A DNA stretch of 64,000 nucleotides from Sediminispirochaeta smaragdinae DSM 11293 (lineage in GTDB: Bacteria > Spirochaetota > Spirochaetia > DSM-16054 > Sediminispirochaetaceae). The stretch lies in the NCBI RefSeq assembly GCF_000143985.1, contig NC_014364.1, positions 3,038,001 to 3,102,000 on the forward strand, written 5' to 3'. Positions 8,071 through 17,986 of the stretch are shown here, one piece after another (position 1 is the stretch's first letter; the number at the start of each line of letters is the position of its first letter). The notes under the pieces are model-generated. The model was not told where the DNA came from and did not search any database. It worked only from the letters and a program-made list of their open reading frames with translations. A program made the position numbers and the translations under genes.

Positions 8071-9780
8071 TTGCACATAAAAGGTGATATCGATACCCTT
8101 GTAAGGATGATAGCAGGAGAAACAGACCGCCCACTTATCGTCCAAAGCGACGGTAGCTTACTGATAGATGTACACAATCCGGGCTTTGAAGGTTGCAGAG
8201 AAGCCATAGCTCCCTTTGCCGAGCTAGAAAAATCTCCGGAACATATTCACACATATCGGATTACACCATTGAGTCTTTGGAACGCCGCTTCTGCCGGAAT
8301 CGGAAAAGACGATGTTCTCGATAGGTTGGAACGTTGGACCCGTTTTCCCGTACCGGACAATGTACGCTTTTTGATAGGCGACACAATAGAACGGTTTGGA
8401 AAACTGATTTTGCGTCCCTCGAAAAGCTCGGACACGCTTTTGCTTACCGTTGCGGATTCTACTATCCGGGCCGAACTTGCGGGACAGAAATCTCTCGAGC
8501 GCTACCTGATACCAACCGAAGACGCTTTCATTATCCGACTGGTAGATAGGGGAACGGTCAAACAGGCACTTATCAAACTTGGCTACCCGGTTAAGGACGA
8601 AGCCCCCCTTTCGAAGGGCGATCCCTTACCGATTAGCTTCAGAGAGAAAAGTCTTTCCGGCTACTCTTTTGTCGTACGCGACTACCAGAAAGAGGCGGCA
8701 AGGGCCTTGTACGGCGATGGTAAGGCGGGAAGCGGCTTCGGTACCATTGTTTTACCCTGTGGCTCGGGAAAAACGATCGTTGGTATGGAAGTGATGCGTT
8801 TGATGCAGACAAATACCCTTATTCTTACGACCAACGTGGCCGCCGTCCATCAATGGATAGATGAGTTGTTGGATAAAACATCTCTTACAGAGGAGCAAAT
8901 CGGGGAATATACCGGAGACCGAAAATTAATCTGCCCGGTTACCGTTGGAACATACCAGATTTTGACATGGCGTCCGGATAAAGAGGCTGATTTCCCCCAT
9001 TTTGATCTCCTCAGAAAGTATAAATGGGGATTGATCATATATGATGAGGTACACCTGCTGCCCGCACCGGTATTCAGGGTCACGGCGGAAATTCAGGCGC
9101 TGAGAAGAGTAGGATTAACGGCAACGTTGGTCAGGGAAGACGGACGGGAGGACGATGTGTTTTCCCTGGTCGGCCCCAAACGTTATGATGTCCCCTGGCG
9201 GGAGCTCGAACAGAAAGGGTGGATTGCCGAGGCACACTGTCATGAAATACGAGTTCCCCTTCCCGATTCACTCAAGATAGGGTATGCGGTTGCGGACAAA
9301 CGGGGCAAATATCGTATTGCATCGGAAAATCCTGTTAAGATAGAGATAACAAAAGAGTTGATCTTGAATCATACCGATGATCACATATTGATCATTGGTC
9401 AATATCTGAACCAACTCAAGGAGATTGCCGCTGCAATTTCGGCCCCTCTTATAACAGGGAAAACGCCGAATAAGGAACGAGAAGAAATTTATGAGTCCTT
9501 CAGAGAGGGGAAAACACGAGTCATTGTTGTCTCGAAGGTGGCCAACTTTGCTATAGATCTTCCGGATGCGAATGTTGCGATCCAAGTAAGCGGTACCTTT
9601 GGCAGCCGACAGGAAGAGGCGCAACGACTCGGGCGTATCCTCCGTCCCAAGGAAAGGGGCTCTACCTTTTATTCACTTGTCAGCAGATACACTACAGAAG
9701 AAGAGTTTGCGGCCAATAGGCAGAAGTTTCTCACCGAACAGGGGTATAAGTATCAGATTGAGCTATGGGAGGTCGATTAA
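8071..9780 (+). CDS. XPB/Ssl2-type DNA helicase (bacterial)
   Basis: A 569-residue superfamily 2 helicase. An N-terminal XPB-like domain covers about 1-190; then come Walker A LPCGSGKT (228-235), DEVH (325-328), TAT (350-352), the XPB-specific RED motif (355-357) and motif VI with QEEAQRLGRILRP near 515. XPB is a 3'-5' helicase of eukaryotic TFIIH; bacterial forms are thought to act in DNA repair, as inference from that homology. The only in-frame start after the stop at 8041 is the TTG at 8071, with no ribosome site, directly after inverted-repeat copy A; this suggests the element altered the 5' end. The stop is 3 bases before the partner gene. Confidence 0.92.
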   Translation: MHIKGDIDTLVRMIAGETDRPLIVQSDGSLLIDVHNPGFEGCREAIAPFAELEKSPEHIHTYRITPLSLWNAASAGIGKDDVLDRLERWTRFPVPDNVRFLIGDTIERFGKLILRPSKSSDTLLLTVADSTIRAELAGQKSLERYLIPTEDAFIIRLVDRGTVKQALIKLGYPVKDEAPLSKGDPLPISFREKSLSGYSFVVRDYQKEAARALYGDGKAGSGFGTIVLPCGSGKTIVGMEVMRLMQTNTLILTTNVAAVHQWIDELLDKTSLTEEQIGEYTGDRKLICPVTVGTYQILTWRPDKEADFPHFDLLRKYKWGLIIYDEVHLLPAPVFRVTAEIQALRRVGLTATLVREDGREDDVFSLVGPKRYDVPWRELEQKGWIAEAHCHEIRVPLPDSLKIGYAVADKRGKYRIASENPVKIEITKELILNHTDDHILIIGQYLNQLKEIAAAISAPLITGKTPNKEREEIYESFREGKTRVIVVSKVANFAIDLPDANVAIQVSGTFGSRQEEAQRLGRILRPKERGSTFYSLVSRYTTEEEFAANRQKFLTEQGYKYQIELWEVD

Positions 9781-9783
9781 ACG

Positions 9784-11814
9784 ATGAGCCCCTTGGATGA
9801 GTGGAAAAAAATCATGATCTCGCTACCCGACAAGGTTTTTTTCCCGATAGTAAAAAACTATCTTGGAAAACTCGAAACGCCCTTCCATAAACCGGCCCTC
9901 ATAGAATCTTTGGCGGGCTTTTTCGCCAGAGAAGAGACAATTGAAAGAATGCTCTCTCTCATCGACGAGGATGACGCCCTTGTCTTGACGGCCATTAAGA
10001 TCTTGGATGGTCCGCCTCCCAGGACTTTGCAAAAATTGCTGGAGTCTCGTTTCTCATATTTAGAGTTGCAGCATCTGCTTTTGAATCTTGAAGAGAGGTT
10101 ACTCATCTATCGAGACAGGGAAGAGCAAATTCAAATCAGCCCCCTTTTCCTCGAGATCATCGAAAAGCAAATCATCGACACAGAGCTTATATTTCCCTCG
10201 GCCCCTGCTCTGTCGAGACCTGTACCCGCTCCATGGCCTTCCGACCGGCTTTTGAGTGCTCTTATTGCCTTTGTAGTGGAACACCGAGGCCAGATACTTA
10301 AACAAGACGGAACTTTGCGGAAAAAGGTTCTCGAAGATATTACGGTCCGATTTCCGGGAATCTCACGAGAACACTTTCTCCTTTTTTTGAGGGCATCGGT
10401 TATTCTCGGTTGCCTGAAAAACGATTCTCAGTTTATTCTCTTTCCTGCGGAAGATAAGATTAATGCCTTTGCCGAGCTGGAAAGACAGGAGCGTGCGATC
10501 CTGCTTCAGGGTGCGGTTGCCTTGGCGGCCGACGGAGAGTTTCATGCCTCCATACATGAATGCAAGGCAATGGGTGAACGTGCCGTTCAATATGTATCGG
10601 TTCTTGATCCGGAAAGAAGCTACGACTCGGCAGCCCTTCGGGCTCTTTTCCTGAGTGTTGCCTTGAAAAACGGCTATTCTGAAGAAGAGCCCCTTAGACT
10701 GCCCGGCCTTCTCACGGAAACAGGTCTGCTTCTTCCTGAAAACTCCCGCTGGAGACGGGCAGCCTCGTCTCAAGAGGAGCTACCCCGTGAAGAAGGGCTC
10801 CTGCTCATTGTCCAGCCCGACTTTAGCATAACGATGCACCCGGGTCTGCCTCTCGATCTCATGGTAACAATAACGGCATTCCTCGAACTTAAGCGATTTG
10901 ATCTGTACACAAACTACGAATTGAACCGTGCCTCTTTTCAGCGGGGGTGTTCCCGTCTTCCCGGCGTCTCTTTGGCAACACTATTGGCGGAGCATTGCCC
11001 CATGTTACCCGGCAATATCATGACAATACTGGAAAACTGGGAAAATGAATTTCATAATGTCACCTTGACAAGAGGGATCATACTTGTGGTAGACGAAGAG
11101 CGTAGGCATCTGGTGGAACACAATCCCGAAGTGGCGGGTTTTCTGCATCGCCGTTATGCACCGGGAATCTACCTCCTCGACCCGGCACAGGAGCAGGAGT
11201 GGAGAAAAGCTCTTGAGCAAGCAGGAATCACTCCCCTTCCTCCAATCATGGAACTCTCCCGGGATCATGAAGAGGAAGAGACCCCTTTTAGTTTTCCCAG
11301 GCCGAAAGCGATAACAGAGATCCCTAGGCAACAAAACTATTTTCATAAAAAAGGTAGGCCCCATAATGGCTCGAGCCAGGGTACACGACTGGTGCAAAAG
11401 CTTGAACAGGAGTTGAAAAAAAACAGCTTTTCAGGGGAAGAGCAGGAAGAACTTTCTGCGAGGATTAATAAAAAGCTGATACTGTTCCCCGAACAATTGA
11501 TTCCCGGTATCGGTGAAAAAGAAAAAAACGAGGCAAAGGGACTCGACTACACCGGTAAGGTACGCTTAATAGAACGGGCCCTGTCGGAATCGAATGCCCT
11601 CCTGGAACTTGTCGAACGGACCAGAGGGGGCTCCCCGAGAAGGGTCCTTATGAAGCCGGAGGATCTTCGAAAGACAGGTACCGATTTGCTTTTGCTGGGG
11701 CGATCCCTCCCCGAAGAAGAGATGGTGACCGTTACCGTTCGCAGAATCTCCCTGGTACGCAAGCTTAAAAGTTCTCTCTATGCTCCGGATCTTTCGGATA
11801 CCGCAAACCGGTAA
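9784..11814 (+). CDS. XPB-associated protein (Helicase_C_3-like, WYL-like C-terminus)
   Basis: This 676-residue protein follows the XPB helicase after 3 bases, as in actinobacteria where a helicase-associated protein is paired with XPB. Residues 1-140 look like winged-helix repeats; the middle (about 340-500) with LLIVQPDFSITMHPGLPL resembles the XPB N-terminal/Helicase_C_3 domain. Residues about 575-665 resemble a WYL domain: a KVRLIERALSESN helix, a P-x-x-L segment, LLLLGRSL and the closing RISLVRKL. WYL domains bind nucleic acid or nucleotides in several repair and defence proteins. The last 50 bases overlap the convergent aroDE gene. The pairing is well supported; the biochemical role is not known to me. 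Confidence 0.75.
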   Translation: MSPLDEWKKIMISLPDKVFFPIVKNYLGKLETPFHKPALIESLAGFFAREETIERMLSLIDEDDALVLTAIKILDGPPPRTLQKLLESRFSYLELQHLLLNLEERLLIYRDREEQIQISPLFLEIIEKQIIDTELIFPSAPALSRPVPAPWPSDRLLSALIAFVVEHRGQILKQDGTLRKKVLEDITVRFPGISREHFLLFLRASVILGCLKNDSQFILFPAEDKINAFAELERQERAILLQGAVALAADGEFHASIHECKAMGERAVQYVSVLDPERSYDSAALRALFLSVALKNGYSEEEPLRLPGLLTETGLLLPENSRWRRAASSQEELPREEGLLLIVQPDFSITMHPGLPLDLMVTITAFLELKRFDLYTNYELNRASFQRGCSRLPGVSLATLLAEHCPMLPGNIMTILENWENEFHNVTLTRGIILVVDEERRHLVEHNPEVAGFLHRRYAPGIYLLDPAQEQEWRKALEQAGITPLPPIMELSRDHEEEETPFSFPRPKAITEIPRQQNYFHKKGRPHNGSSQGTRLVQKLEQELKKNSFSGEEQEELSARINKKLILFPEQLIPGIGEKEKNEAKGLDYTGKVRLIERALSESNALLELVERTRGGSPRRVLMKPEDLRKTGTDLLLLGRSLPEEEMVTVTVRRISLVRKLKSSLYAPDLSDTANR

Positions 11815-13243
11815 ATAGCTCAAACTGCCTTTCTGCCTGCCCAAGCAGCATCTCCTTGCCGCCGATGATATCGCAGCCGGAGGCTTCCGCACGCTGTAAA
11901 AAGTGTGTTTTTTCCGGTATATAGATGATATCGTAGACCAACTCATCTCCGGTAAAACAGTAGGATGGAAGCGGATCGTCATCGATATGCGGGCTCATTC
12001 CCACCGATGTCGTCTGAACGATCACCCGATAAGGCCCAAGGGAGCCTGCTTCCTCCGGCGAACAAACATGGCCCTTTTCACCTAAAAGCGCCTCACTCAG
12101 ACGCTGTGCCCGGGAGTGGGTGCGATTGGCAACAACAACAGAATCGAAAAGTGAACGAAGAGCAACCGCGACGCTCCGCGCGGCACCACCTGAACCAATC
12201 ATTAAGGCACGACCGCCCCTCTTTCCGAGTCGAATCTTGAGAGGCGCCAGAAAACCATCGTAATCGGTATTGGTTCCATGGAATTCATGACCGCGCCGAA
12301 ATACGGTATTGCAGGAGCCGATTGCACGAACATTTTCATCAACCTCATGAAGTCGTCCGATAATCTCCTCCTTGAAGGGGACCGTTACACTGAATCCGCC
12401 AATCTCCAGCAGCCGGGCAATTTCCATGAAAGCGACCGTATCGTCGGTCGGAAAGGGAAGATAGAGTCCGTCGAAGCCGATGGACCGAAAGGCGCTGTTA
12501 TGGATTTCGGGGGATCGCGTATGAAGTACAGGATTGCCGATGATTCCAAAGAGGCGGCTTTTATCGCTAATGCGAGAAAGAGCATAGGGGAAAGCGAGCG
12601 CCTCGGCCGAAAGCTGTCCAGGAGCGGCGATTTTCTCGGCGGGAGCACAAAAGGTGAGCATCGAACCAAAATGACGATACGCTATTCTGACGGGGACGCC
12701 GAAACTCCCCATTGCCACGAGGATGCGTTCCGCAGGCCGCTCTTTCAGCTTCAAGGCAGCACGCGTAAAGGCAAGCAAAGAGACGCTGCCGTCGATCATT
12801 ACTGCCGCTTTCGGAATGGCGCCCAAGCCTTCCGCCTCCTCCACCATGGAAAAAAGAGTGCGTTCATCGGTAAAGGAAGTAAAATCATGGAACGAGGCGA
12901 TAAGGCGCCCACCATAACCGGAGAGAAGCTCAACGAAACTTCGCAAAAGGGATCGCGGCTGATCCGCCTCCAGGTCGACAAAAGCAAAACCGCTTTCGGC
13001 TGCCTTGCGAAGGAGATCGATACGCTCTTCTTCTCCTTCCTTCCAAACGCCTCCGTCTTTCGGCAATCGGGCAGTGGCAATAAGGGGCAAATCACTGCAC
13101 GAGGGAAGAATCAAGGCCTTTTCCCGTTCTTCCGGCACAAGGTGGTCGAAACGGATTTCGGCACACTCCACTATGGATCGATATGTTGCAAGCAACGCTT
13201 TAGCTGCCTTAACGCTTTTTTCGGTTATAACAAGCGCCCGCAC
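11765..13243 (-). CDS. aroDE: Bifunctional 3-dehydroquinate dehydratase/shikimate dehydrogenase
   Basis: A 492-residue fusion catalysing steps 3 and 4 of the shikimate pathway. The N-terminal half (1-225) is a type I dehydroquinase with His119 in SFHDF and the Schiff-base Lys145 in IPKAAVM. The C-terminal half (from about 229) is shikimate dehydrogenase, with Lys291 in VTVPFKEE, Asp327 in NTDYDGF, the NADP-binding loop GSGGAAR (351-357) and Gln in GQAERQFELFTG. All catalytic residues are kept, so both halves should be active. Such AroD-AroE fusions are known from plants and chlamydiae. Its 3' end overlaps the convergent XPB-partner gene by 50 bases. Confidence 0.95.
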   Translation of the reverse strand: MRALVITEKSVKAAKALLATYRSIVECAEIRFDHLVPEEREKALILPSCSDLPLIATARLPKDGGVWKEGEEERIDLLRKAAESGFAFVDLEADQPRSLLRSFVELLSGYGGRLIASFHDFTSFTDERTLFSMVEEAEGLGAIPKAAVMIDGSVSLLAFTRAALKLKERPAERILVAMGSFGVPVRIAYRHFGSMLTFCAPAEKIAAPGQLSAEALAFPYALSRISDKSRLFGIIGNPVLHTRSPEIHNSAFRSIGFDGLYLPFPTDDTVAFMEIARLLEIGGFSVTVPFKEEIIGRLHEVDENVRAIGSCNTVFRRGHEFHGTNTDYDGFLAPLKIRLGKRGGRALMIGSGGAARSVAVALRSLFDSVVVANRTHSRAQRLSEALLGEKGHVCSPEEAGSLGPYRVIVQTTSVGMSPHIDDDPLPSYCFTGDELVYDIIYIPEKTHFLQRAEASGCDIIGGKEMLLGQAERQFELFTGLRYPKDPEHRENF

Positions 13244-13265
13244 TCTTTTTCTCCTTCCAATAGTC

Positions 13266-13787
13266 TCAATAGTCGGCTCGGTAGATGTAGATGTCGTTTA
13301 ATCCCTTCCCGTCGAAGAAAAAACGAATACGAACAGGATAACCTCGGTCGGGAAGCATATAGATCGTCGAATCCTCGTCCTCGGCAAAGGGAATCCCCAG
13401 CAGGTTACAGAGCGCCTCTTTCTCCATGCCGAAGGCAATGGCCGAGGGAAGGGAACAAGGCGGCTGAATGCGGACCTGCCACACGCGATTTTCGAAAAAG
13501 AAAAGTGAAACACCGTTTGTATAGGAACTGACCACATCATCCTGATCCTCAGATACCCCACGAAAGGGTTGAAGCAGATCGGGCATACCGGCCGATTCAA
13601 AGGCCTCTGCAGGAAACCGCCCTAAAAGGGTAAGAGCCGGTTCCATTGCTTGTAATACCCCTTTCCCGAACGCCGAGTTTTCGTCGATCCTTCCGGAAAT
13701 GGGGACTTCAGCGAATAAGGTTCCCCCCAGGCACAAGACAAGAGGCACAAGGGCCCTACACAAAGTTTTTTTGCACAGTAGATTCAT
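13266..13787 (-). CDS. Exported protein of unknown function
   Basis: The product of 173 residues starts with a signal peptide (MNLLCKKTLCRALVPLVLCL, cleavage probably after LFA) and has no motif that I recognise. I chose the ATG at 13787 because a GGAG lies 9 bases upstream and this start sits 1 base after the stop of the TPR lipoprotein gene; a longer reading frame would run into that gene. The mature part is rich in Phe and acidic residues and ends in a strand-rich segment. It probably belongs to one operon with the TPR lipoprotein upstream and aroDE downstream. Its role is unknown. Confidence 0.75.
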   Translation of the reverse strand: MNLLCKKTLCRALVPLVLCLGGTLFAEVPISGRIDENSAFGKGVLQAMEPALTLLGRFPAEAFESAGMPDLLQPFRGVSEDQDDVVSSYTNGVSLFFFENRVWQVRIQPPCSLPSAIAFGMEKEALCNLLGIPFAEDEDSTIYMLPDRGYPVRIRFFFDGKGLNDIYIYRADY

Positions 13788-13788
13788 G

Positions 13789-15555
13789 TTATTCTCCGAA
13801 ACGTAGCATACCGTAACCCACCGGACCATCCGCTTCCCCGAGCTTGGTCTCGACCTCTTCCAGTTCCCCGGCAACCGTCAGGTCTTCGGGCCGGAGCGCT
13901 GCAGCCTGACTGAAATAACGATAGGCCTTTTTCAGCTCCCCCCTTTCCCGATAGAGGCGTGCAATGGCAAGCAAGGCGTCAAAATTCTGAAGGTCCTCGA
14001 GAAGAGCAGAACGTAGAAGATCGAGCTTTTGCGACGGATTATCTGTCACCACGCTCTTTAAATACAGTAAGCGACTGCGATCTCCGGAATTAAGAGTACC
14101 CTCTTTTGCCAAAAGGGTTTCAATAAGTCCGGACGCCTCTCTCTGTTCTCCAGCCGTCCCGAAAGAGAGCAAGGATTGAGCCAATAACAGGCGATCGCCA
14201 ACTAGGGCATCATCCTTTGCGGAAAGTTCCCTAGCATAAGTGATTGCGACCGTACCCTTTCCCAATGCACTTGCAATCTGTACGCCGAAACGCAGATATT
14301 CGGCCTTCCGCCCGTTGGCACGAAACAATGCGGTAAGATAACCGTCGGCGGCTTGCCACTGTCCCTGCTCCATTGCCTGTTTAAGAAGAGCAACAAGGGC
14401 TGCAATAGAGGTTTGCCCTCCACGATTCTCATCAAGCAGCTGGCGAGCGGTGTCGGCACTTCCGCTTTCCAAAAGGGTCAGCTCATACATGGCATTGAAA
14501 AAGGGGTCTGTTCCATAGCGATCTTTCCCCTCCGCCAGAAGCTTAATGGCATCCTCGTTTTTGTTTCGCTGAAGAAGCAGGCGGGCCCTGGCAAGGAGAA
14601 GATCCTGGGTTTCTCCGTAACTTCGTTCCAAGGCATCGGCAAGGCGACTGGATTGTTCGTATCTGCCGTAGAGTTCCAACAAAAGGGGACGCTTACAAAC
14701 CACCACGGCATTATCGGGATAGCGACGAATCATATCCGCAAGCAGGATATCGGCATCTTCGACCATGCCCGCGGCAAGATAAGATTCAAGGGTTTGCAAT
14801 TCAAGGATCAACTGTCCGGGAAAGCGTTGCAAAAGATCCCTTCGATATCCCGCACTTATCTCATACTCTCCCCGGGAAAAAGCGATTCGACCGAGCGCCT
14901 CGGATGCCGGATAGCAACCGGCATCCTTTTCCAGGGTAGCCCGATAGTACGACTCCGCCTTGTCGAACTCCTTATTAGCCTCTTCATAACGCCCCAACAG
15001 ATAGCGAGGTAAAACCGTCTCACTATTCAACTTGATAAGCTGTTCGGCGGTTACGGCGGCACGCTCTCCTCCCTCGGGCATGGAACTATCCTGATAAGAT
15101 ACCGGGGCCTTCAACAGGGAAAGCGTCGAGACCATAAGAGAAATGAAAGAAGCATGCGCTTCATCGACTACTGGGTAGGCCCCCGATAGGGCCTCTGAAA
15201 AAAGCCGTGGAAAATCACTGTTTTCCGGTTCGGCGGGAAGCGATGCTTGCTGCTCCTCCATGGGATAGGCGGCGCGATACAGACGATCGGTGATATAAAA
15301 CAGCTCAACGCCTGCACTGCTTCGATCGAGCCCTTCTGTTCTGATGCGAGAGAGGACCGCGCGTAAAGAATCGGGAGAAGCGATTCGAACCTGCTGTCGC
15401 AGTTGATCAAGAAGCTCTTCCCTGCCATCGGGAGGAACAGAAGCAGTGTTTCTCACCGACGGAGAAGAACTCTGGCAGGAGACAACAAAAAGCAGCGGTA
15501 AAGATAGAACCGCCCAAAAGTAAAAACCGCTTTTTCCCAAAAGCCGTACGCGCAC
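13789..15555 (-). CDS. TPR-repeat lipoprotein
   Basis: A 588-residue lipoprotein: the signal peptide ends in the lipobox VVSC, with the lipidated Cys at about residue 27. The rest is a helical array of TPR-like repeats; typical pieces are YRATLEKDAGCYPASEALG, ALLAIARLYRERGELKKAY and AAALRPEDLTVAG. TPR lipoproteins usually act as scaffolds in envelope complexes; nothing here names the partner. The gene follows icd by 16 bases and is followed by a small exported protein after 1 base, so a shared envelope role of these two is plausible. No enzymatic motif is visible. Confidence 0.85.
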   Translation of the reverse strand: MRVRLLGKSGFYFWAVLSLPLLFVVSCQSSSPSVRNTASVPPDGREELLDQLRQQVRIASPDSLRAVLSRIRTEGLDRSSAGVELFYITDRLYRAAYPMEEQQASLPAEPENSDFPRLFSEALSGAYPVVDEAHASFISLMVSTLSLLKAPVSYQDSSMPEGGERAAVTAEQLIKLNSETVLPRYLLGRYEEANKEFDKAESYYRATLEKDAGCYPASEALGRIAFSRGEYEISAGYRRDLLQRFPGQLILELQTLESYLAAGMVEDADILLADMIRRYPDNAVVVCKRPLLLELYGRYEQSSRLADALERSYGETQDLLLARARLLLQRNKNEDAIKLLAEGKDRYGTDPFFNAMYELTLLESGSADTARQLLDENRGGQTSIAALVALLKQAMEQGQWQAADGYLTALFRANGRKAEYLRFGVQIASALGKGTVAITYARELSAKDDALVGDRLLLAQSLLSFGTAGEQREASGLIETLLAKEGTLNSGDRSRLLYLKSVVTDNPSQKLDLLRSALLEDLQNFDALLAIARLYRERGELKKAYRYFSQAAALRPEDLTVAGELEEVETKLGEADGPVGYGMLRFGE

Positions 15556-15571
15556 CCCTGTAGTCCCGAAC

Positions 15572-16786
15572 TTAGTCGTTCATATGCTTAATAACATTAT
15601 CGGCGAAAAGAGAGGTCGACACTTCGACGGCCCCTTCCATCAATCGTGCAAAATCGTATGTGACTGTTTTGGCCATGATGGCCCCTGTGATTCCCTTATC
15701 GATGAGTTCGGCAGCTTCTTTCCACCCCATATACTCAAACATCAGCTTACCGGAGAGCATGAGTGAACAGGGATTTACCTTATCCATGCCGGCATACTTG
15801 GGTGCCGTGCCGTGTGTTGCCTCAAAGACGGCATTACCGGTTTCGTAATTGATGTTTGCTCCCGGCGCAATCCCGATCCCTCCGACCTGAGCGGCAAGGG
15901 CATCCGACATATAATCACCGTTGAGGTTCATTGTGGCGATGACGTCGTATTCGGCCGGTCGCGTCAGGATTTGCTGGAGAAAAGCATCTGCAATAACATC
16001 CTTGACCAGTACCTTTCCTGCAGGGACCTTGCCGTCGGGGATATCATCCCAGGTGACAATACGATCCGCAAACTCTTCCCGAGCCAGCTCATAGCCCCAC
16101 TCACGAAAAGCTCCCTCGGTAAATTTCATGATGTTACCCTTGTGTACAAGGGTAACCGTCGGCAACCCCTGCTCCAGGGCATAGGTGATGGCAGCACGAA
16201 TGAGCCGTCTTGAACCCGTCTTGCTAATCGGTTTAATACCAATTCCAGAATCGCTACGAATATTCCAACCGTAATGCTCTTTCAAAAACGAAATCAGTTC
16301 GCTCGTTTTTTCTTCGCCCGCCTTCAACTCCAAACCGGCATATACATCTTCGGTGTTCTCGCGAAACACCACCATATCGATCAATTCGGGACGCTTTACG
16401 GGAGAAGGAATCCCCGGGAAATGTTTCACAGGACGAAGACAGACATAAAGATCAAGCCGCTGACGAATCGCTACGTTAAGACTACGGAAACCGCCCCCAA
16501 CAGGGGTGGTAAGGGGCCCCTTAATGCCTACAAGATACTCCCGCAATGCAGCCTCCGTCTCAGGAGGAAGCCACTGGCCGTTATTGTTAAAAGCCTTTTC
16601 TCCCGCAAGAACCTCTTTCCATATGACCGAACGTTTTGATCCATAGCTTTTTTCAACTGCAGCGTCGAACACACGGACCGAAGCCTTCCATATATCAGGA
16701 CCGATTCCATCTCCTTCGATAAAGGGAATAACAGGGAAATCGGGAACCTGCAATGTTCCATCGGACATAGTAATCTTTTCTTCCAT
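15572..16786 (-). CDS. icd: NADP-dependent isocitrate dehydrogenase
   Basis: A 404-residue enzyme that oxidatively decarboxylates isocitrate to 2-oxoglutarate. It has the E. coli-like substrate site [12 protein letters not shown], where the Ser is the regulatory phosphorylation site of the E. coli enzyme, and the metal-binding Asp residues around [12 protein letters not shown]. The cofactor segment [15 protein letters not shown] keeps the Lys-Tyr pair typical of NADP specificity. No kinase/phosphatase gene (aceK) is near. In a fermentative spirochaete it would supply 2-oxoglutarate and NADPH, which is inference. It appears to head the minus-strand run down to aroDE. Confidence 0.96.
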   Translation of the reverse strand: MEEKITMSDGTLQVPDFPVIPFIEGDGIGPDIWKASVRVFDAAVEKSYGSKRSVIWKEVLAGEKAFNNNGQWLPPETEAALREYLVGIKGPLTTPVGGGFRSLNVAIRQRLDLYVCLRPVKHFPGIPSPVKRPELIDMVVFRENTEDVYAGLELKAGEEKTSELISFLKEHYGWNIRSDSGIGIKPISKTGSRRLIRAAITYALEQGLPTVTLVHKGNIMKFTEGAFREWGYELAREEFADRIVTWDDIPDGKVPAGKVLVKDVIADAFLQQILTRPAEYDVIATMNLNGDYMSDALAAQVGGIGIAPGANINYETGNAVFEATHGTAPKYAGMDKVNPCSLMLSGKLMFEYMGWKEAAELIDKGITGAIMAKTVTYDFARLMEGAVEVSTSLFADNVIKHMND

Positions 16787-16873
16787 TCACGCCTCCAAGA
16801 ATTGTATCGACAAGTTTACCAGAAGCCCTGCGACTTGCAAACCCCGACTGGAACATGGTACCATTGTCCCGAA

Positions 16874-17986
16874 ATGAAAAGGCCGCTAGTTTTCCTAATT
16901 TCTGTCCTCATCATCGGCATTCCTACCGGCACGGTTTACGGCGATATTGTTTCCTCGCTCTTCCACAAACCTGCATGGTACCATTATCTGACAGGTTCCG
17001 AGGATCAGAAAGATGAACTGAAACAGTTGTTCACGGCATTGGAAGATGAAGAATCGCCGGAAAACAGATTCATTCTCATCCAGGAGATTGTTAAGGTGAT
17101 GAACAGTACCCCTCATCGGGAATTGCTCAACCTTTTTTTAACGACCTACGTCGAAAAACATCCCAAAGATCCCTTCAATGCTTACTATCTTCTTATTGTA
17201 GCACAACAGTATAAACAAAACGGGGCCACACCCTTTGCCGCCCACTATTATGAACGAATCCTCAGAAACTATTCCGATCTCCTGGTACGCGGAAAATCGG
17301 TCCACTACCTTTGCCTCACGAACCTGATCGAAATCGGCGGATCAGCCGATGCCATGGTATCCTATTATAAGGAGCTGCTCAGCAGATTTGAAAAAGAGAT
17401 CGATAAGGGCCCCATCTATTATTATTTGGCAAAGGCATATGAAGAGCTGGGAGAATGGGACCTCTCCATGCAGGCCTACCGCCAGTTTCTTCAATACCCG
17501 GAGAGTCAGGTTCCCGGTGTTCCCAATGCAATTGCAAAGGTCCGGCCCATCGTCGAATTTTACGAATACAAAAATAAGGATTGGACCGCAGAAACCCTGG
17601 ACGATTTGGTTGAAAAGGTGACCTACGCCATCAGGGTCCGTAATCCGAGGCTTCTTGCGAAATACAGGGCAAAGGTAGATTTTTTTGCCGTCAGCTGGGA
17701 GCAGGAAAAGGTTCCTGCCGATACAGAGTTTCTGGCGGGACTCGGCGGTTTTATGACGCAAAGAATACACTACGAAACAAAGCTTGACGCCGATTCAAAC
17801 AGTCAGGAGGCCTATCTCTGGACCAGCGGATGGTCTTATCGAATCCGAACCTGGTATCTTTACTTTCGCAAGATCCATTTTCCGGCCGATCCCGAAATTC
17901 ATGGCAGATGGGAATGGGCCGGAATTTATTTCGGCGATAAACCCTTTACGGGATCGGCGGTGCGGAATGATGATGGAACGGGATAA
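16874..17986 (+). CDS. Exported TPR-like protein
   Basis: I start this 370-residue protein at the ATG at 16874 because the residues after it form a signal peptide (MKRPLVFLISVLIIGIPTG, cleavage near VYG); the frame stays open back to 16802 but that part looks non-coding. The mature protein has TPR-like helices (YYLAKAYEELGEWDLSMQA) and ends in a strand-rich segment rich in Trp and Tyr that could be a small carbohydrate- or envelope-binding module. It overlaps the next gene, a lytic transglycosylase, by 20 bases, so the two are translationally linked and may act together at the cell wall. Confidence 0.8.
   Translation: MKRPLVFLISVLIIGIPTGTVYGDIVSSLFHKPAWYHYLTGSEDQKDELKQLFTALEDEESPENRFILIQEIVKVMNSTPHRELLNLFLTTYVEKHPKDPFNAYYLLIVAQQYKQNGATPFAAHYYERILRNYSDLLVRGKSVHYLCLTNLIEIGGSADAMVSYYKELLSRFEKEIDKGPIYYYLAKAYEELGEWDLSMQAYRQFLQYPESQVPGVPNAIAKVRPIVEFYEYKNKDWTAETLDDLVEKVTYAIRVRNPRLLAKYRAKVDFFAVSWEQEKVPADTEFLAGLGGFMTQRIHYETKLDADSNSQEAYLWTSGWSYRIRTWYLYFRKIHFPADPEIHGRWEWAGIYFGDKPFTGSAVRNDDGTG

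Noticed and set aside
12278-13531. Long open frame (417 codons) on the plus strand
   Set aside because: It is antisense to aroDE, which has all catalytic motifs; the frame has no known motif and arises from codon use.
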